From NCBI GenBank assembly GCA_902796775.1, contig CADBQK010000115.1, positions 1 through 5,977 on the forward strand: DNA of 5,977 nucleotides, written 5' to 3'. The notes beneath the pieces are model-generated. The model was not told where the DNA came from and did no database searches. It saw nothing but the letters and a program-made list of their open reading frames with translations. The DNA is from an uncultured Lachnospiraceae bacterium (GTDB lineage Bacteria; Bacillota_A; Clostridia; Lachnospirales; Lachnospiraceae). Shown in pieces: positions 1 through 5,977 of the stretch (positions are counted from its first letter, which is position 1; every line of letters begins with the position of its first letter). Both the position numbers and the translations under genes were made by a program.

Positions 1-1061
1 ATATGCTGCTTCTTTCCTTCTTCTACAAAAGCCTTATAGTCTTCAATCGGTGACTTTACAAACAAATAGAAAGCTCCCTGCGGCTTTACACATTCAAAAC
101 CCAGCTCTGTCAGTTTCCCGTACAGCAGCTTGCGGTTTGCATCATATGCTTCCACCCTGGGCTTTTCTTTCAGGCAGTCCTTTACGACCAGCTGCATCAG
201 GGAAGGAGCGTTTACGCTGCCGATCCTGTTTGTTACGATCAAACCGCCCTGCACTTCATCGTAACCATCCACCTTCGGGGAGATCGCCACATAGCCGATA
301 CGTTCTCCCGGCAGGGAAAGGGATTTACTGAAGGAATACACGATCAGGCAGTTTTTGATATGATCCGGCATAAACGGAAGCTGATTTCCATCATAGACCA
401 GCTCTCTGTAAGGCTCATCCGAAATCACAAAGATCGGGTGTCCGATCCTTTTCTCAGATTTCTCGATTGCTGCCTGCAGCTTGTCCAGTGTTTCCCCGGA
501 ATAGATAGCTCCGGTCGGATTATTGGGATTGTTGACAATGATCAGCTTTGTCTTCTCAGTGATTACTTCATCCAGCGCATCGATGTTAAGCTGGAAAGTC
601 TCTGTATCAGCCGGCACAGCCTTCAGAACACCGCCTGCCATTGCCACATAGTTTTTGTATTCGCCAAAGAAAGGAGCAAAGGCAATTACCTCGTCATCAA
701 AATCCAGAAACAGATTCAGAATGTCATTGATCCCCATGGCAGCCCCGGCCGTCATGATGATATCATCCATCCGGTAGGAAGCCCCAAATCGGGTATTCAG
801 GTCATCCGCCACTGCCTGGCGCACTTCTTCATATCCGGAATTGCTCATGTATCCGTGGACAAACAGCGGATCCCTTGTCTGAAGTGTCCGGATGATTGCT
901 TCCTGTACCCCTTCCGGAGCCGGTACACTGGGGTTGCCCAGACTGTAATCATACACATTTTCCGCTCCAACCTTCGAAGCCAGAACCTTCCCTTCCTCAA
1001 ACAGCTTCCGGATTGCTGAGCTCCCTGCAAGCAGCGGGAACATCCTCCTGGAAATCACCAT
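1..1061 (-). CDS. Class I/II pyridoxal-phosphate-dependent aminotransferase (3' partial)
   Basis: This frame is open from an ATG at 1061 to the window edge, giving 353 codons without a stop. About 40 C-terminal residues are probably missing, as the family usually has about 390-400. It is a fold-type I, AspB-like aminotransferase that would move an amino group between an amino acid and a 2-oxo acid through PLP; the substrate cannot be read from the sequence. The family residues are all present: the SLGNPS segment near residues 40-45, NNPNNPTG with the cofactor Asn at 181, SDEPY with Asp215 and Tyr218, the Schiff-base lysine K246 in SFSKSLSLPGER, and the phosphate-binding Arg254. The start is set by AAGGAGGAG at 1068-1076, six bases upstream. 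The alternative Met at residue 7 has its AGGAGG abutting the ATG, so it is unlikely. The gene lies 74 bases downstream of prfA on the same strand and could be co-transcribed, but no functional link to translation termination is evident. Confidence 0.93.
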   Translation of the reverse strand, partial: MVISRRMFPLLAGSSAIRKLFEEGKVLASKVGAENVYDYSLGNPSVPAPEGVQEAIIRTLQTRDPLFVHGYMSNSGYEEVRQAVADDLNTRFGASYRMDDIIMTAGAAMGINDILNLFLDFDDEVIAFAPFFGEYKNYVAMAGGVLKAVPADTETFQLNIDALDEVITEKTKLIIVNNPNNPTGAIYSGETLDKLQAAIEKSEKRIGHPIFVISDEPYRELVYDGNQLPFMPDHIKNCLIVYSFSKSLSLPGERIGYVAISPKVDGYDEVQGGLIVTNRIGSVNAPSLMQLVVKDCLKEKPRVEAYDANRKLLYGKLTELGFECVKPQGAFYLFVKSPIEDYKAFVEEGKKQH

Positions 1062-1094
1062 TTTTTTCTCCTCCTTCTTTCATTAAATCAACCT

Positions 1095-1120
1095 CCCAGC
1101 CCTGTATTCCTTACGCTGGG
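1095..1120 (-). other. Weak hairpin between prfA and the aminotransferase gene
   Basis: CCCAGC (1115-1120 on the minus strand) can pair with GCTGGG (1095-1100) across a 14-base loop, with a few further pairs beyond one mismatch. No run of T follows on the transcript. It is therefore not a convincing intrinsic terminator, and read-through from prfA into the aminotransferase gene remains plausible. It may be chance pairing. Confidence 0.25.
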
Positions 1121-1135
1121 GGATGAATCACCCGA

Positions 1136-2206
1136 TTACTCTTCAATCTGCGACAGCTTCTGTGCCTGTTCTGCAGCAATCAGGCTGTCAATGATCTCAT
1201 CCAGATCGCCATTCATGATTTCGCCCAGACGGTAAAGCGTCAGCTTGATCCGATGATCCGTACATCTTCCCTGCGGAAAATTATAAGTGCGGATCTTTTC
1301 AGAGCGGTCGCCCGTGCCGACCTGTCCTTTACGCAGAGCTGCCTGCTCTTCATGCTGCTTGTCAATCTCAATCTGAAGCAGCTTGGACCTCAGCAGTTTA
1401 AAGGCTTTATCCTTATTCTGCAGCTGTGATTTTTCGGTCTGGCTGTAGATGACAATGCCGGTCGGCATATGGGTCAGACGGACTGCCGAATCTGTTGTGT
1501 TAACGCACTGTCCGCCGTTTCCGGAAGCACGCATAACATCAATGCGGATATCGTTCATATCGATCTCAACATCCACATCCTCCGCCTCGGGCATGATCGC
1601 AACCGTAACCGTTGATGTATGGATCCGGCCGCCGGACTCTGTCTCGGGCACTCTCTGGACACGGTGAACGCCGCTCTCGTATTTCATGCGGGAATACACA
1701 CCATTCCCCTTTACCATGAATACGCATTCCTTAAAGCCTCCGATCCCGCTCTCGGAAAGATCCATCATTTCAATCTTCCAGCGCCTTCCTTCAGCATACT
1801 TGGCATACATCCGGTACAGTTCTGCAGCAAACAAAGCCGCCTCATCCCCGCCGGCACCTGCACGAATCTCTATGATGACGTTTTTTTCGTCCATCGGATC
1901 TTTGGGGATCAGCAGTACTTTCAGCTCCTGCTCCAGCTCCTCCAGAGAAGTCTTGGCCGAAGCCAGCTCTTCCTTTGCCAGCTCACGCATCTCCTCATCA
2001 TCCTCAAGATCCAGGATCTCCAGGCTGTCATCGATTGCCTGCTTTGTCTTTTTATATTCCGTATACTTTTCTACCAGGGGAGCAAGGTCACTCTGCTCTT
2101 TCATCAGTTTCCGGTAGCGGTCAACATCCGAGGCCACTCCCGGATCCCCCAGCTCCTCCAGTACCTGCTGATACCGGATCAGCACCTCATCCAGCCTGTC
2201 AAACAT
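1136..2206 (-). CDS. prfA: Peptide chain release factor 1 (RF1)
   Basis: This 356-residue protein is a normal-length class 1 release factor. In the ribosomal A site it recognises UAA and UAG and triggers hydrolysis of peptidyl-tRNA. The catalytic GGQ is at residues 231-233 within [13 protein letters not shown], and Q233 is the expected PrmC methylation target. The codon-reading tripeptide is of P-x-T type (P187-E188-T189 in QRVPETES), which marks RF1; RF2 would carry SPF. The N-terminal third (about residues 1-105) is a charged, helical, coiled-coil-like domain. The [10 protein letters not shown] motif near residues 114-123 and the C-terminal [18 protein letters not shown] block (about 297-314) are typical of the family. 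The ATG at 2206 is supported by GGAG at 2213-2216, six bases upstream. It follows prmC, which encodes its modifying enzyme, after a 144-base gap. Nothing looks truncated or unusual. Confidence 0.98.
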   Translation of the reverse strand: MFDRLDEVLIRYQQVLEELGDPGVASDVDRYRKLMKEQSDLAPLVEKYTEYKKTKQAIDDSLEILDLEDDEEMRELAKEELASAKTSLEELEQELKVLLIPKDPMDEKNVIIEIRAGAGGDEAALFAAELYRMYAKYAEGRRWKIEMMDLSESGIGGFKECVFMVKGNGVYSRMKYESGVHRVQRVPETESGGRIHTSTVTVAIMPEAEDVDVEIDMNDIRIDVMRASGNGGQCVNTTDSAVRLTHMPTGIVIYSQTEKSQLQNKDKAFKLLRSKLLQIEIDKQHEEQAALRKGQVGTGDRSEKIRTYNFPQGRCTDHRIKLTLYRLGEIMNGDLDEIIDSLIAAEQAQKLSQIEE

Positions 2207-2350
2207 AATGATCTCCTTTTACATTCTTCGTAAGTCTATTTACAGCGGCAGCAATTCAGATACCCTGCACCTCATCGCAATCCGCGCCTCTTAGCTCTTA
2301 GTTTGTCCGGTGCAAATATCACAACCAGTCTTGTTTTGTAAGCAGATAGT
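2207..2350 (-). other. prmC-prfA intergenic region
   Basis: This 144-base gap separates prmC and prfA, which are otherwise often close together. It contains the prfA ribosome binding site (TCTCCTT on the plus strand, 2212-2218) and a 7-base tandem repeat, CTAAGAG twice on the minus strand (2288-2301). I could not find a convincing -35/-10 pair or an intrinsic terminator with a T-tract. Only weak matches such as TTGCTG-16-TACGAA are visible, so whether prfA has its own promoter is undecided. Confidence 0.5.
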
Positions 2351-3202
2351 CTATGCTTTCTGCGCACATACCACCCGGTCATGTCCGGGAAGATCTTTTA
2401 TGACACATATCCCAGACCATCCGGCTTCTTCTAAAAGCAAGGATACATCTGATGCCTGGTCAAAGCCGATCTCCATGATGAGATCTCCGCCCGGCACGAG
2501 ATATTCGCCTGCCTGACGTGCCAGGATCCTGTAAAAAGCCAGCCCATCCTCTCCGCCGTCAAGCGCCGATACCGGCTCATGACCGGCCACCTCCCGCATG
2601 AGCCCGGGAATATCCGCTGACCGGATATATGGCGGATTGGAAACGATCATATCAAATCTGCCTTCGATATTGGCAAACATATCGCTGCAGACAAACCCGG
2701 CCCTTCCCGGACATAGACGCTGAGCATTTCCTACGGCCACTTTAAGTGCTTCCTCAGAAATATCAGCACCGATCCCGCTGACTTCCCTGCCCAGCAGTAC
2801 GATACTGATCAGGATGCATCCCGAGCCTGTACACAGATCCAGCACCCGCACAGGACCGTTTTTCCGCTTCAGCCTTTCCAGAGCAGTCTCACAAAGGGTT
2901 TCCGTATCCTGCCTGGGAATCAGTACTTCCGGGCCAACCTCAAAGGTATACCCCATAAAATCAGCTTTCCCGGTAATATACTGCAGCGGCTCTCCCCGGC
3001 TGCGCCGGGTCAAAGCTGCATGATAAGCTGCTTCTCTGCCATCATTTGTTAATTCGGCCGCTTCATTCCTGCAGAGCAGGAACCGGGGCATATCCAGCCC
3101 GAATACATCCTCCATAAGATACCAGGCATCGAGCCTGGCATCTGCCACACCAGCCTCCTGAAGCTGATGTATGCCTTCATCCAGAAGCTGCTGCCAGGTC
3201 AT
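2351..3202 (-). CDS. prmC: Release factor glutamine N5-methyltransferase
   Basis: This 283-residue SAM-dependent methyltransferase should methylate the side-chain amide of the GGQ glutamine in release factors, here Q233 of the neighbouring RF1. An N-terminal helical, substrate-recognition domain covers about residues 1-80, ending in the family segment GEPLQYITGKADFMG. LIPRQDTE follows at 94-101. The Rossmann-fold SAM-binding motif DLCTGSGCI is at 122-130, and the catalytic NPPYI is at 189-193, the motif that positions the glutamine amide. The HEP...ALDGGEDGL segment at about 208-221 is also typical of PrmC/HemK. The ATG overlaps the stop of the upstream DUF1385 gene (ATGA, 3199-3202), and AGAGGA at 3212-3217 lies nine bases upstream, so translational coupling is likely. 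Length and motifs are normal. The alternative of a DNA or ribosomal-protein L3 methyltransferase (PrmB) is less likely because of the prfA context. Confidence 0.97.
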   Translation of the reverse strand: MTWQQLLDEGIHQLQEAGVADARLDAWYLMEDVFGLDMPRFLLCRNEAAELTNDGREAAYHAALTRRSRGEPLQYITGKADFMGYTFEVGPEVLIPRQDTETLCETALERLKRKNGPVRVLDLCTGSGCILISIVLLGREVSGIGADISEEALKVAVGNAQRLCPGRAGFVCSDMFANIEGRFDMIVSNPPYIRSADIPGLMREVAGHEPVSALDGGEDGLAFYRILARQAGEYLVPGGDLIMEIGFDQASDVSLLLEEAGWSGICVIKDLPGHDRVVCAQKA

Positions 3203-4107
3203 TCTGCCAGTTCCTCTTTCTGAAATTTTCTCCAGTCATAGATTGCTTCAATGGAAGCGATTGCTACCTCGAGCATCGGCAGATCAGGCTCTCTGGTCGT
3301 CAGGCATTTCTGCAAAAGCAGTCCGGGTGCACTCAGTGCATTGACGATCGGAGATTCACTTCGTCCTGCCAGCTGGATCAGTTCATAAGACACTCCCGCA
3401 ATCACCGGTATCAGCACGATCCGCAGCACAAGACGCATCAGACGGGTCTTTGTCCGGATAAACATAAAGCAAATGATGCTGACGATCATGACGATCAGCA
3501 AAAAGCTTGTGCCGCAGCGCTTATGCAGCCGCGAACAGCCTGCTGCATTTTCCGGAGTCAGCTCCAGACCAGCCTCAATACAGCTGATCGTTTTATGCTC
3601 AGCCCCGTGATACATGAATACACGCTGGATATCTTTCATCCGGGAGACTGCAATCATATAGATCAGGAAAATGGCAATCCGCAGCAGCCCTTCGATCAGA
3701 GACAGCAGCAGTGCACTGCGGATAAACCTTCCAAACAGATTCGAGATAAAAAATGGGGTCAGCATAAAGAGGAAAATGGCGATCAGTATGGAAAAAACAA
3801 CGGTTGCCCCCATCAGCAATCCGGAAGGGGATTCATCCTTCCCTGCCTCTTTGTCCTCTTCATCTTCATAAAAACCAGCGGAAAAGGTGAGGGTGCGCAT
3901 GCCCAGCACCATAGAATCTATAAAAGCAAACATGCCCCGCAGAACCGGGATCTTCCCCAGATGCAGACGTGTAACCAGTCCCCGGTACACATCCTTTTTT
4001 ACTTCGATCTCTCCGTCCGGTTTGCGGACTGCAACTGCGTAATCATCACCGCAGCGCATCATCACGCCTTCGATCACGGCCTGGCCGCCGATCCTGGCAT
4101 ATTTCAT
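3199..4107 (-). CDS. DUF1385 family membrane protein (YqhQ-like)
   Basis: This 302-residue protein belongs to the DUF1385 family, like B. subtilis YqhQ; its biochemical function is not established to my knowledge. Family signatures are clear: GGQAVIEGVMMR near the N-terminus (7-18), YHGAEHK at 166-172, SRLHKRCGTSF at 192-202, and TTREP near 270-274. I see about four hydrophobic segments, at roughly 97-121, 133-154, 202-217 and 226-247, so it is an integral membrane protein with no cleavable signal peptide. An acidic stretch (residues 81-92, EDEEDKEAGKDE) precedes the first segment. I chose the ATG at 4107 because AAAGGA (4117-4122) lies nine bases upstream and MKYARIGGQAV fits the family start. 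An in-frame GTG at 4134 would add nine residues but lacks support. The gene follows the rpmE terminator and overlaps prmC by four bases, so it heads the transcription unit that includes prmC. Confidence 0.92.
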   Translation of the reverse strand: MKYARIGGQAVIEGVMMRCGDDYAVAVRKPDGEIEVKKDVYRGLVTRLHLGKIPVLRGMFAFIDSMVLGMRTLTFSAGFYEDEEDKEAGKDESPSGLLMGATVVFSILIAIFLFMLTPFFISNLFGRFIRSALLLSLIEGLLRIAIFLIYMIAVSRMKDIQRVFMYHGAEHKTISCIEAGLELTPENAAGCSRLHKRCGTSFLLIVMIVSIICFMFIRTKTRLMRLVLRIVLIPVIAGVSYELIQLAGRSESPIVNALSAPGLLLQKCLTTREPDLPMLEVAIASIEAIYDWRKFQKEELAE

Positions 4108-4116
4108 AGCTGCAAA

Positions 4117-4122
4117 TCCTTT
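4117..4122 (-). promoter_or_regulatory. Ribosome binding site of the DUF1385 gene
   Basis: AAAGGA on the minus strand, nine bases before the ATG at 4107. It decides the start in favour of 4107 over the in-frame GTG at 4134. No clear sigma-A promoter could be picked between the rpmE terminator and this site. Confidence 0.7.
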
Positions 4123-4192
4123 CACTGTACACACAGCCTGCTAATAAACATGAAAAGTCAGGCGGAAGTGTTTCATGATCCTTCTGATACAG

Positions 4193-4234
4193 AAAAGGGC
4201 AGGCTGAGACCCATATGTCCCAACCTGCCCCTTT
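4193..4234 (-). terminator. Intrinsic terminator after rpmE
   Basis: On the minus strand the arms at 4217-4234 and 4193-4210 form an uninterrupted 18-bp stem; three of the pairs are G-U wobbles and the rest are Watson-Crick. The loop has six bases (4211-4216). The transcript runs into TTTT directly at the base of the stem and then CTGTATC. It lies 14 bases past the rpmE stop, so rpmE transcripts should end here and separate rpmE from the DUF1385-prmC unit. Confidence 0.92.
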
Positions 4235-4248
4235 GCTGCATCTTCAGA

Positions 4249-4458
4249 CTAGTTGTTCTGAACAAAACCGTACTTACGGTTGAACTTATCAATACGTCCG
4301 CGGGCCTGTGCTGCCTTCTGCTGGCCGGTATAGAATGAATGGCACTTGGAGCAGATTTCCACATGGATCTCAGGTACAGTAGAGCCTGTTACGAACTCAT
4401 TACCGCAGTTGCAGGTTACTTTCGTCTCATAATACTTGGGATGAATGCCTTCTCTCAT
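4249..4458 (-). CDS. rpmE: 50S ribosomal protein L31, zinc-binding type
   Basis: This 69-residue small basic protein is L31, a late-assembling component of the 50S subunit that bridges towards the 30S head. The sequence begins [11 protein letters not shown] as in other bacterial L31 proteins. It holds the complete zinc ligand set C16, C18, C36 and C39 (CNC near the start, CSKC further on), which makes it the C+ form rather than the cysteine-free paralogue used under zinc starvation. GKFN-type residues near the end ([10 protein letters not shown]) are also typical. An in-frame ATG at 4509 would add 17 residues of non-family sequence. The ATG at 4458 is preferred because GAGGTG (4466-4471) lies seven bases upstream and the family start matches exactly. 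It is flanked by its own promoter and leader upstream and a strong terminator downstream, so it can be expressed as a single-gene unit. Confidence 0.97.
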   Translation of the reverse strand: MREGIHPKYYETKVTCNCGNEFVTGSTVPEIHVEICSKCHSFYTGQQKAAQARGRIDKFNRKYGFVQNN

Positions 4459-4677
4459 TTGTGTACACCTCACTAAAACATATAAAAGAATAAGATCGTC
4501 CCCGTCCATCTTACAGGCTGCAGCTCCCCCGGCCCCTTTAGCCGGTCGGGAATTTGATCCGCACCACTCCCTGTATATCTCCCGGAACGTCTGATAATTA
4601 TTGTCTGCCGTCCCGGTTCACATTTTTGCAGATCCGGGCAAAACGCCCGAAAACACAAACCTGGTGCACGAAACAGC
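4459..4677 (-). promoter_or_regulatory. Long structured 5' leader of rpmE (candidate cis-regulatory RNA)
   Basis: About 219 bases separate the predicted transcription start from the rpmE ATG, far longer than a ribosome binding site needs. By eye the minus-strand RNA can form several helices. A 12-bp helix pairs 4650-4661 with 4615-4626 (four tandem G-U pairs) and encloses a perfect CGGGC/GCCCG hairpin (4635-4649). An 8-bp helix pairs 4609-4616 with 4582-4589; it shares two bases with the first helix, so they compete at the edge. GGGA/TCCC pairs 4568-4571 with 4548-4551. A CCGGC/GCCGG hairpin spans 4529-4545. A TAAGAT/ATCTTA hairpin spans 4491-4513, just upstream of the ribosome binding site. 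L31 leaders that may act in ribosomal-protein autoregulation are known in bacteria; whether this belongs to one is not decided here. An open frame on this strand (4712 to 4473) reads as non-family sequence and I do not call it a gene. Confidence 0.55.
4466..4471 (-). promoter_or_regulatory. rpmE ribosome binding site
   Basis: GAGGTG on the minus strand, seven bases before the rpmE ATG at 4458. It supports that start over the in-frame upstream ATG at 4509. Confidence 0.8.
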
Positions 4678-4683
4678 CTTGTT

Positions 4684-4712
4684 ATTTTATCATAGTCCCT
4701 TTCAGAATGCAA
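4684..4712 (-). promoter_or_regulatory. Sigma-A-type promoter for rpmE
   Basis: On the minus strand, -35 TTGCAT (4707-4712) and -10 TAAAAT (4684-4689) are separated by exactly 17 bases. The -10 is preceded by TGA, an extended -10. Transcription would start near 4677. It lies 67 bases past the rho stop, giving rpmE expression independent of rho. Confidence 0.85.
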
Positions 4713-4744
4713 GGATTTTCTGCACTATTTTAGAAACATAACGG

Positions 4745-4770
4745 CACACTTTCCTGCTCCGGAAGATGTA
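4745..4770 (-). other. Hairpin just after rho, no T-tract
   Basis: Ten positions of the arm at 4761-4770 can pair with 4745-4754 across a six-base loop, with one mismatch and one G-U pair. The transcript continues CCGTTATG rather than into a run of T, so it is a poor intrinsic terminator. It might act as a 3'-end stabilising stem for rho mRNA, or be chance. Confidence 0.3.
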
Positions 4771-4779
4771 TGCAAATAT

Positions 4780-5977
4780 TTACGAGCCGGCATATCTGGA
4801 TCTTCTGAAAAGTGCCAGAAATTCCTGGTTATTGTTTGTACGTTTGATCATTTCCAGAATCCGTTCAAAAGCTTCCTCGGATTTTACACCGCCCAGTGCA
4901 TGCCGGATCGAATAGGTGGCATCGATCTCATCTTTTGTCAGAAGCAGATCATCACGGCGTGTCCCGGATTTGGGAAGATTGATCGCCGGAAAAATCCTCT
5001 TATCAGAAAGCCTGCGGTCAAGGACCAGCTCCATATTACCGGTTCCCTTAAATTCCTCAAAGACCACATCGTCCATCTTGCTTCCCGTCTCTACCAGAGC
5101 AGTCGCCAGCACAGTCAGGCTTCCGCCTTCCCGCATGTTCCGGGCAGAGCCGAAAAAGCGCTTGGGCATATACAGGGCAGCCGGATCCAGGCCGCCGGTC
5201 AGCGTTCTGCCGCTTGGCTGTACTGTCAGGTTGCAGGCACGGGCCAGACGTGTAATGCTGTCCAGCAGAATGACCACATCCTTCTTATGCTCGACCAGAC
5301 GCTTTGCCCTCTCCAGCACCATCTCAGACACTCTCTCGTGATGCTCAGGCCGCTCGTCAAAGGTCGAATAGATGACTTCCACATTTTCTCCTTCGATATA
5401 CTCTTTGATATCTGTGACTTCCTCGGGACGCTCGTCGATCAGGAGAATGATCATATTCATATCGGGATAATTGGTATGGATCGCTCTGGCAACCTGTTTC
5501 AGCAGAGTGGTCTTTCCAGTTTTGGGAGGTGCTACGATCATCCCTCTCTGCCCCCTTCCAATCGGGGAGAGAAGGTTCATGATCCGCATGGATACCGGAG
5601 CATCCGGTGTCTCCAGGTCGATCTTTTTATCCGGAAAGACCGGTGTCATATCCTCAAAATTGCATCTTTTCTGCGCATCCTCAGGCGGAAAGCCGTTCAC
5701 GCTGCGCACATACAGCAGAGCACTGAATTTCTCTTTTTCGTTCTTAATGCGGATATTTCCTGAGATGATATCCCCGGTCTTCAGATTGAACCTGCGGATC
5801 TGGGTATGAGAAACATAAACATCGTTTTCCCCTGGAAGATAATTCTCACAGCGTATAAAACCGTACCCGTCCGGAAGCACTTCCAGGATCCCGTTTGCCA
5901 TATTTCCGCTGTCCAGCTGGAAGTAACCGGGAATCTCCCGCTCCTCCTCTGTCCTGGGAGCCGGTAAAGGATTCATG
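4780..5977 (-). CDS. rho: Transcription termination factor Rho (5' partial)
   Basis: The frame gives 398 residues from the first visible ATG (5976), but that is probably not the true start. The sequence enters in a linker ([18 protein letters not shown]) just before the RNA-binding domain, so the N-terminal helical domain should lie beyond the edge. Rho is a hexameric RNA-dependent ATPase that pulls RNA polymerase off transcripts. Numbered from the visible Met, a cold-shock-like primary RNA-binding domain covers about 28-95, with Y38, F40 and R42 of GYGFIR and QIRRFNL at 59-65. Walker A is APPKTGKT (149-156, K155), catalytic E182 lies in LLIDERPEE, and Walker B is VVILLDS with D239. The Q-loop is PSGRTLTGG (254-262), the R-loop includes TGSKMDD (K300), and the arginine finger is R340 in SGTRR. 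All ATPase and translocation residues are present. Arg257 replaces E. coli Lys283, as is usual in Bacillota. The end at RYAGS is complete. The promoter lies outside the window. Confidence 0.97.
   Translation of the reverse strand, partial: MNPLPAPRTEEEREIPGYFQLDSGNMANGILEVLPDGYGFIRCENYLPGENDVYVSHTQIRRFNLKTGDIISGNIRIKNEKEKFSALLYVRSVNGFPPEDAQKRCNFEDMTPVFPDKKIDLETPDAPVSMRIMNLLSPIGRGQRGMIVAPPKTGKTTLLKQVARAIHTNYPDMNMIILLIDERPEEVTDIKEYIEGENVEVIYSTFDERPEHHERVSEMVLERAKRLVEHKKDVVILLDSITRLARACNLTVQPSGRTLTGGLDPAALYMPKRFFGSARNMREGGSLTVLATALVETGSKMDDVVFEEFKGTGNMELVLDRRLSDKRIFPAINLPKSGTRRDDLLLTKDEIDATYSIRHALGGVKSEEAFERILEMIKRTNNNQEFLALFRRSRYAGS

Noticed and set aside
360..1019. 219-codon open frame on the plus strand
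   Set aside because: It is antisense to the aminotransferase, whose PLP-binding motifs are intact in the other strand.
1095..1120. Possible terminator after prfA
   Set aside because: The stem has only six good pairs and a 14-base loop, and no T-tract follows on the minus strand, so it is listed only as a weak hairpin.
1619..2233. 204-codon and overlapping 143-codon open frames on the plus strand
   Set aside because: Both are antisense to prfA. The Ser/Leu-rich low-complexity products reflect the reversed acidic codons of RF1.
4108..4134. Upstream GTG start for the DUF1385 gene
   Set aside because: It would add nine residues that do not fit the family, while AAAGGA at nine bases spacing supports the ATG at 4107.
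3523..4338. 271-codon open frame on the plus strand
   Set aside because: It is antisense to the DUF1385 gene, the terminator and part of rpmE. Composition is rich in His, Gln and Cys as expected of a reverse-frame shadow, and no family motifs are seen.
4459..4509. Upstream in-frame ATG for rpmE
   Set aside because: The 17 added residues are not L31-like and would lie over the ribosome binding site. The family start MREGIHPKY matches the ATG at 4458.
4560..4575. T-box-like string (AGGGAGTGGTGCGG on the minus strand)
   Set aside because: It resembles the AGGGTGGTACCGCG antiterminator loosely but lacks the invariant core, a specifier stem and a downstream terminator, and rpmE is not an aminoacylation gene.
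4473..4712. 79-codon open frame on the minus strand between rho and rpmE
   Set aside because: Its ATG lies within the -35 element of the rpmE promoter, so it would lie upstream of the transcription start. The product resembles no family, and the region is better explained as a promoter plus structured leader.
4900..5763. 287-codon open frame on the plus strand
   Set aside because: It lies entirely antisense to the well-conserved rho coding sequence, with no recognisable motifs.

Overview
The window looks like a core-genome segment from a Bacillota/Clostridia chromosome, most likely Lachnospiraceae-like. The reasons are the moderate GC content (about half by eye), strong AGGAGG-type ribosome binding sites, a four-cysteine zinc-type L31, a DUF1385 (YqhQ-type) membrane protein, and a Rho whose N-terminal linker resembles clostridial Rho proteins. 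The taxon is inferred from family resemblance and not from a search.

All credible genes lie on the minus strand, so they read from high to low coordinates. In transcription order: rho (5977 to 4780, 5' end off the window); a 321-base non-coding stretch with a good sigma-A promoter and a long structured leader; rpmE (4458 to 4249) followed by a strong intrinsic terminator; a DUF1385 membrane protein (4107 to 3199); prmC (3202 to 2351, overlapping the previous gene by ATGA); prfA (2206 to 1136); and a class I/II pyridoxal-phosphate aminotransferase (1061 to beyond position 1, 3' end off the window).

The theme is ending gene expression and building ribosomes. Rho terminates transcription. RF1 (prfA) terminates translation at UAA/UAG. 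PrmC methylates the RF1 GGQ glutamine. L31 is a large-subunit protein. DUF1385 is a frequent but functionally unassigned neighbour, and the aminotransferase has no obvious link to the rest.

The cluster is ordinary housekeeping content, and I see no mobile element, CRISPR array, tRNA, rRNA or defence system. The least explained sequence is the roughly 219-nt leader of rpmE, which has several predicted helices and one short string resembling part of an FMN riboswitch. The conserved His/Glu/Cys motifs of the DUF1385 protein are the other item worth a second look.
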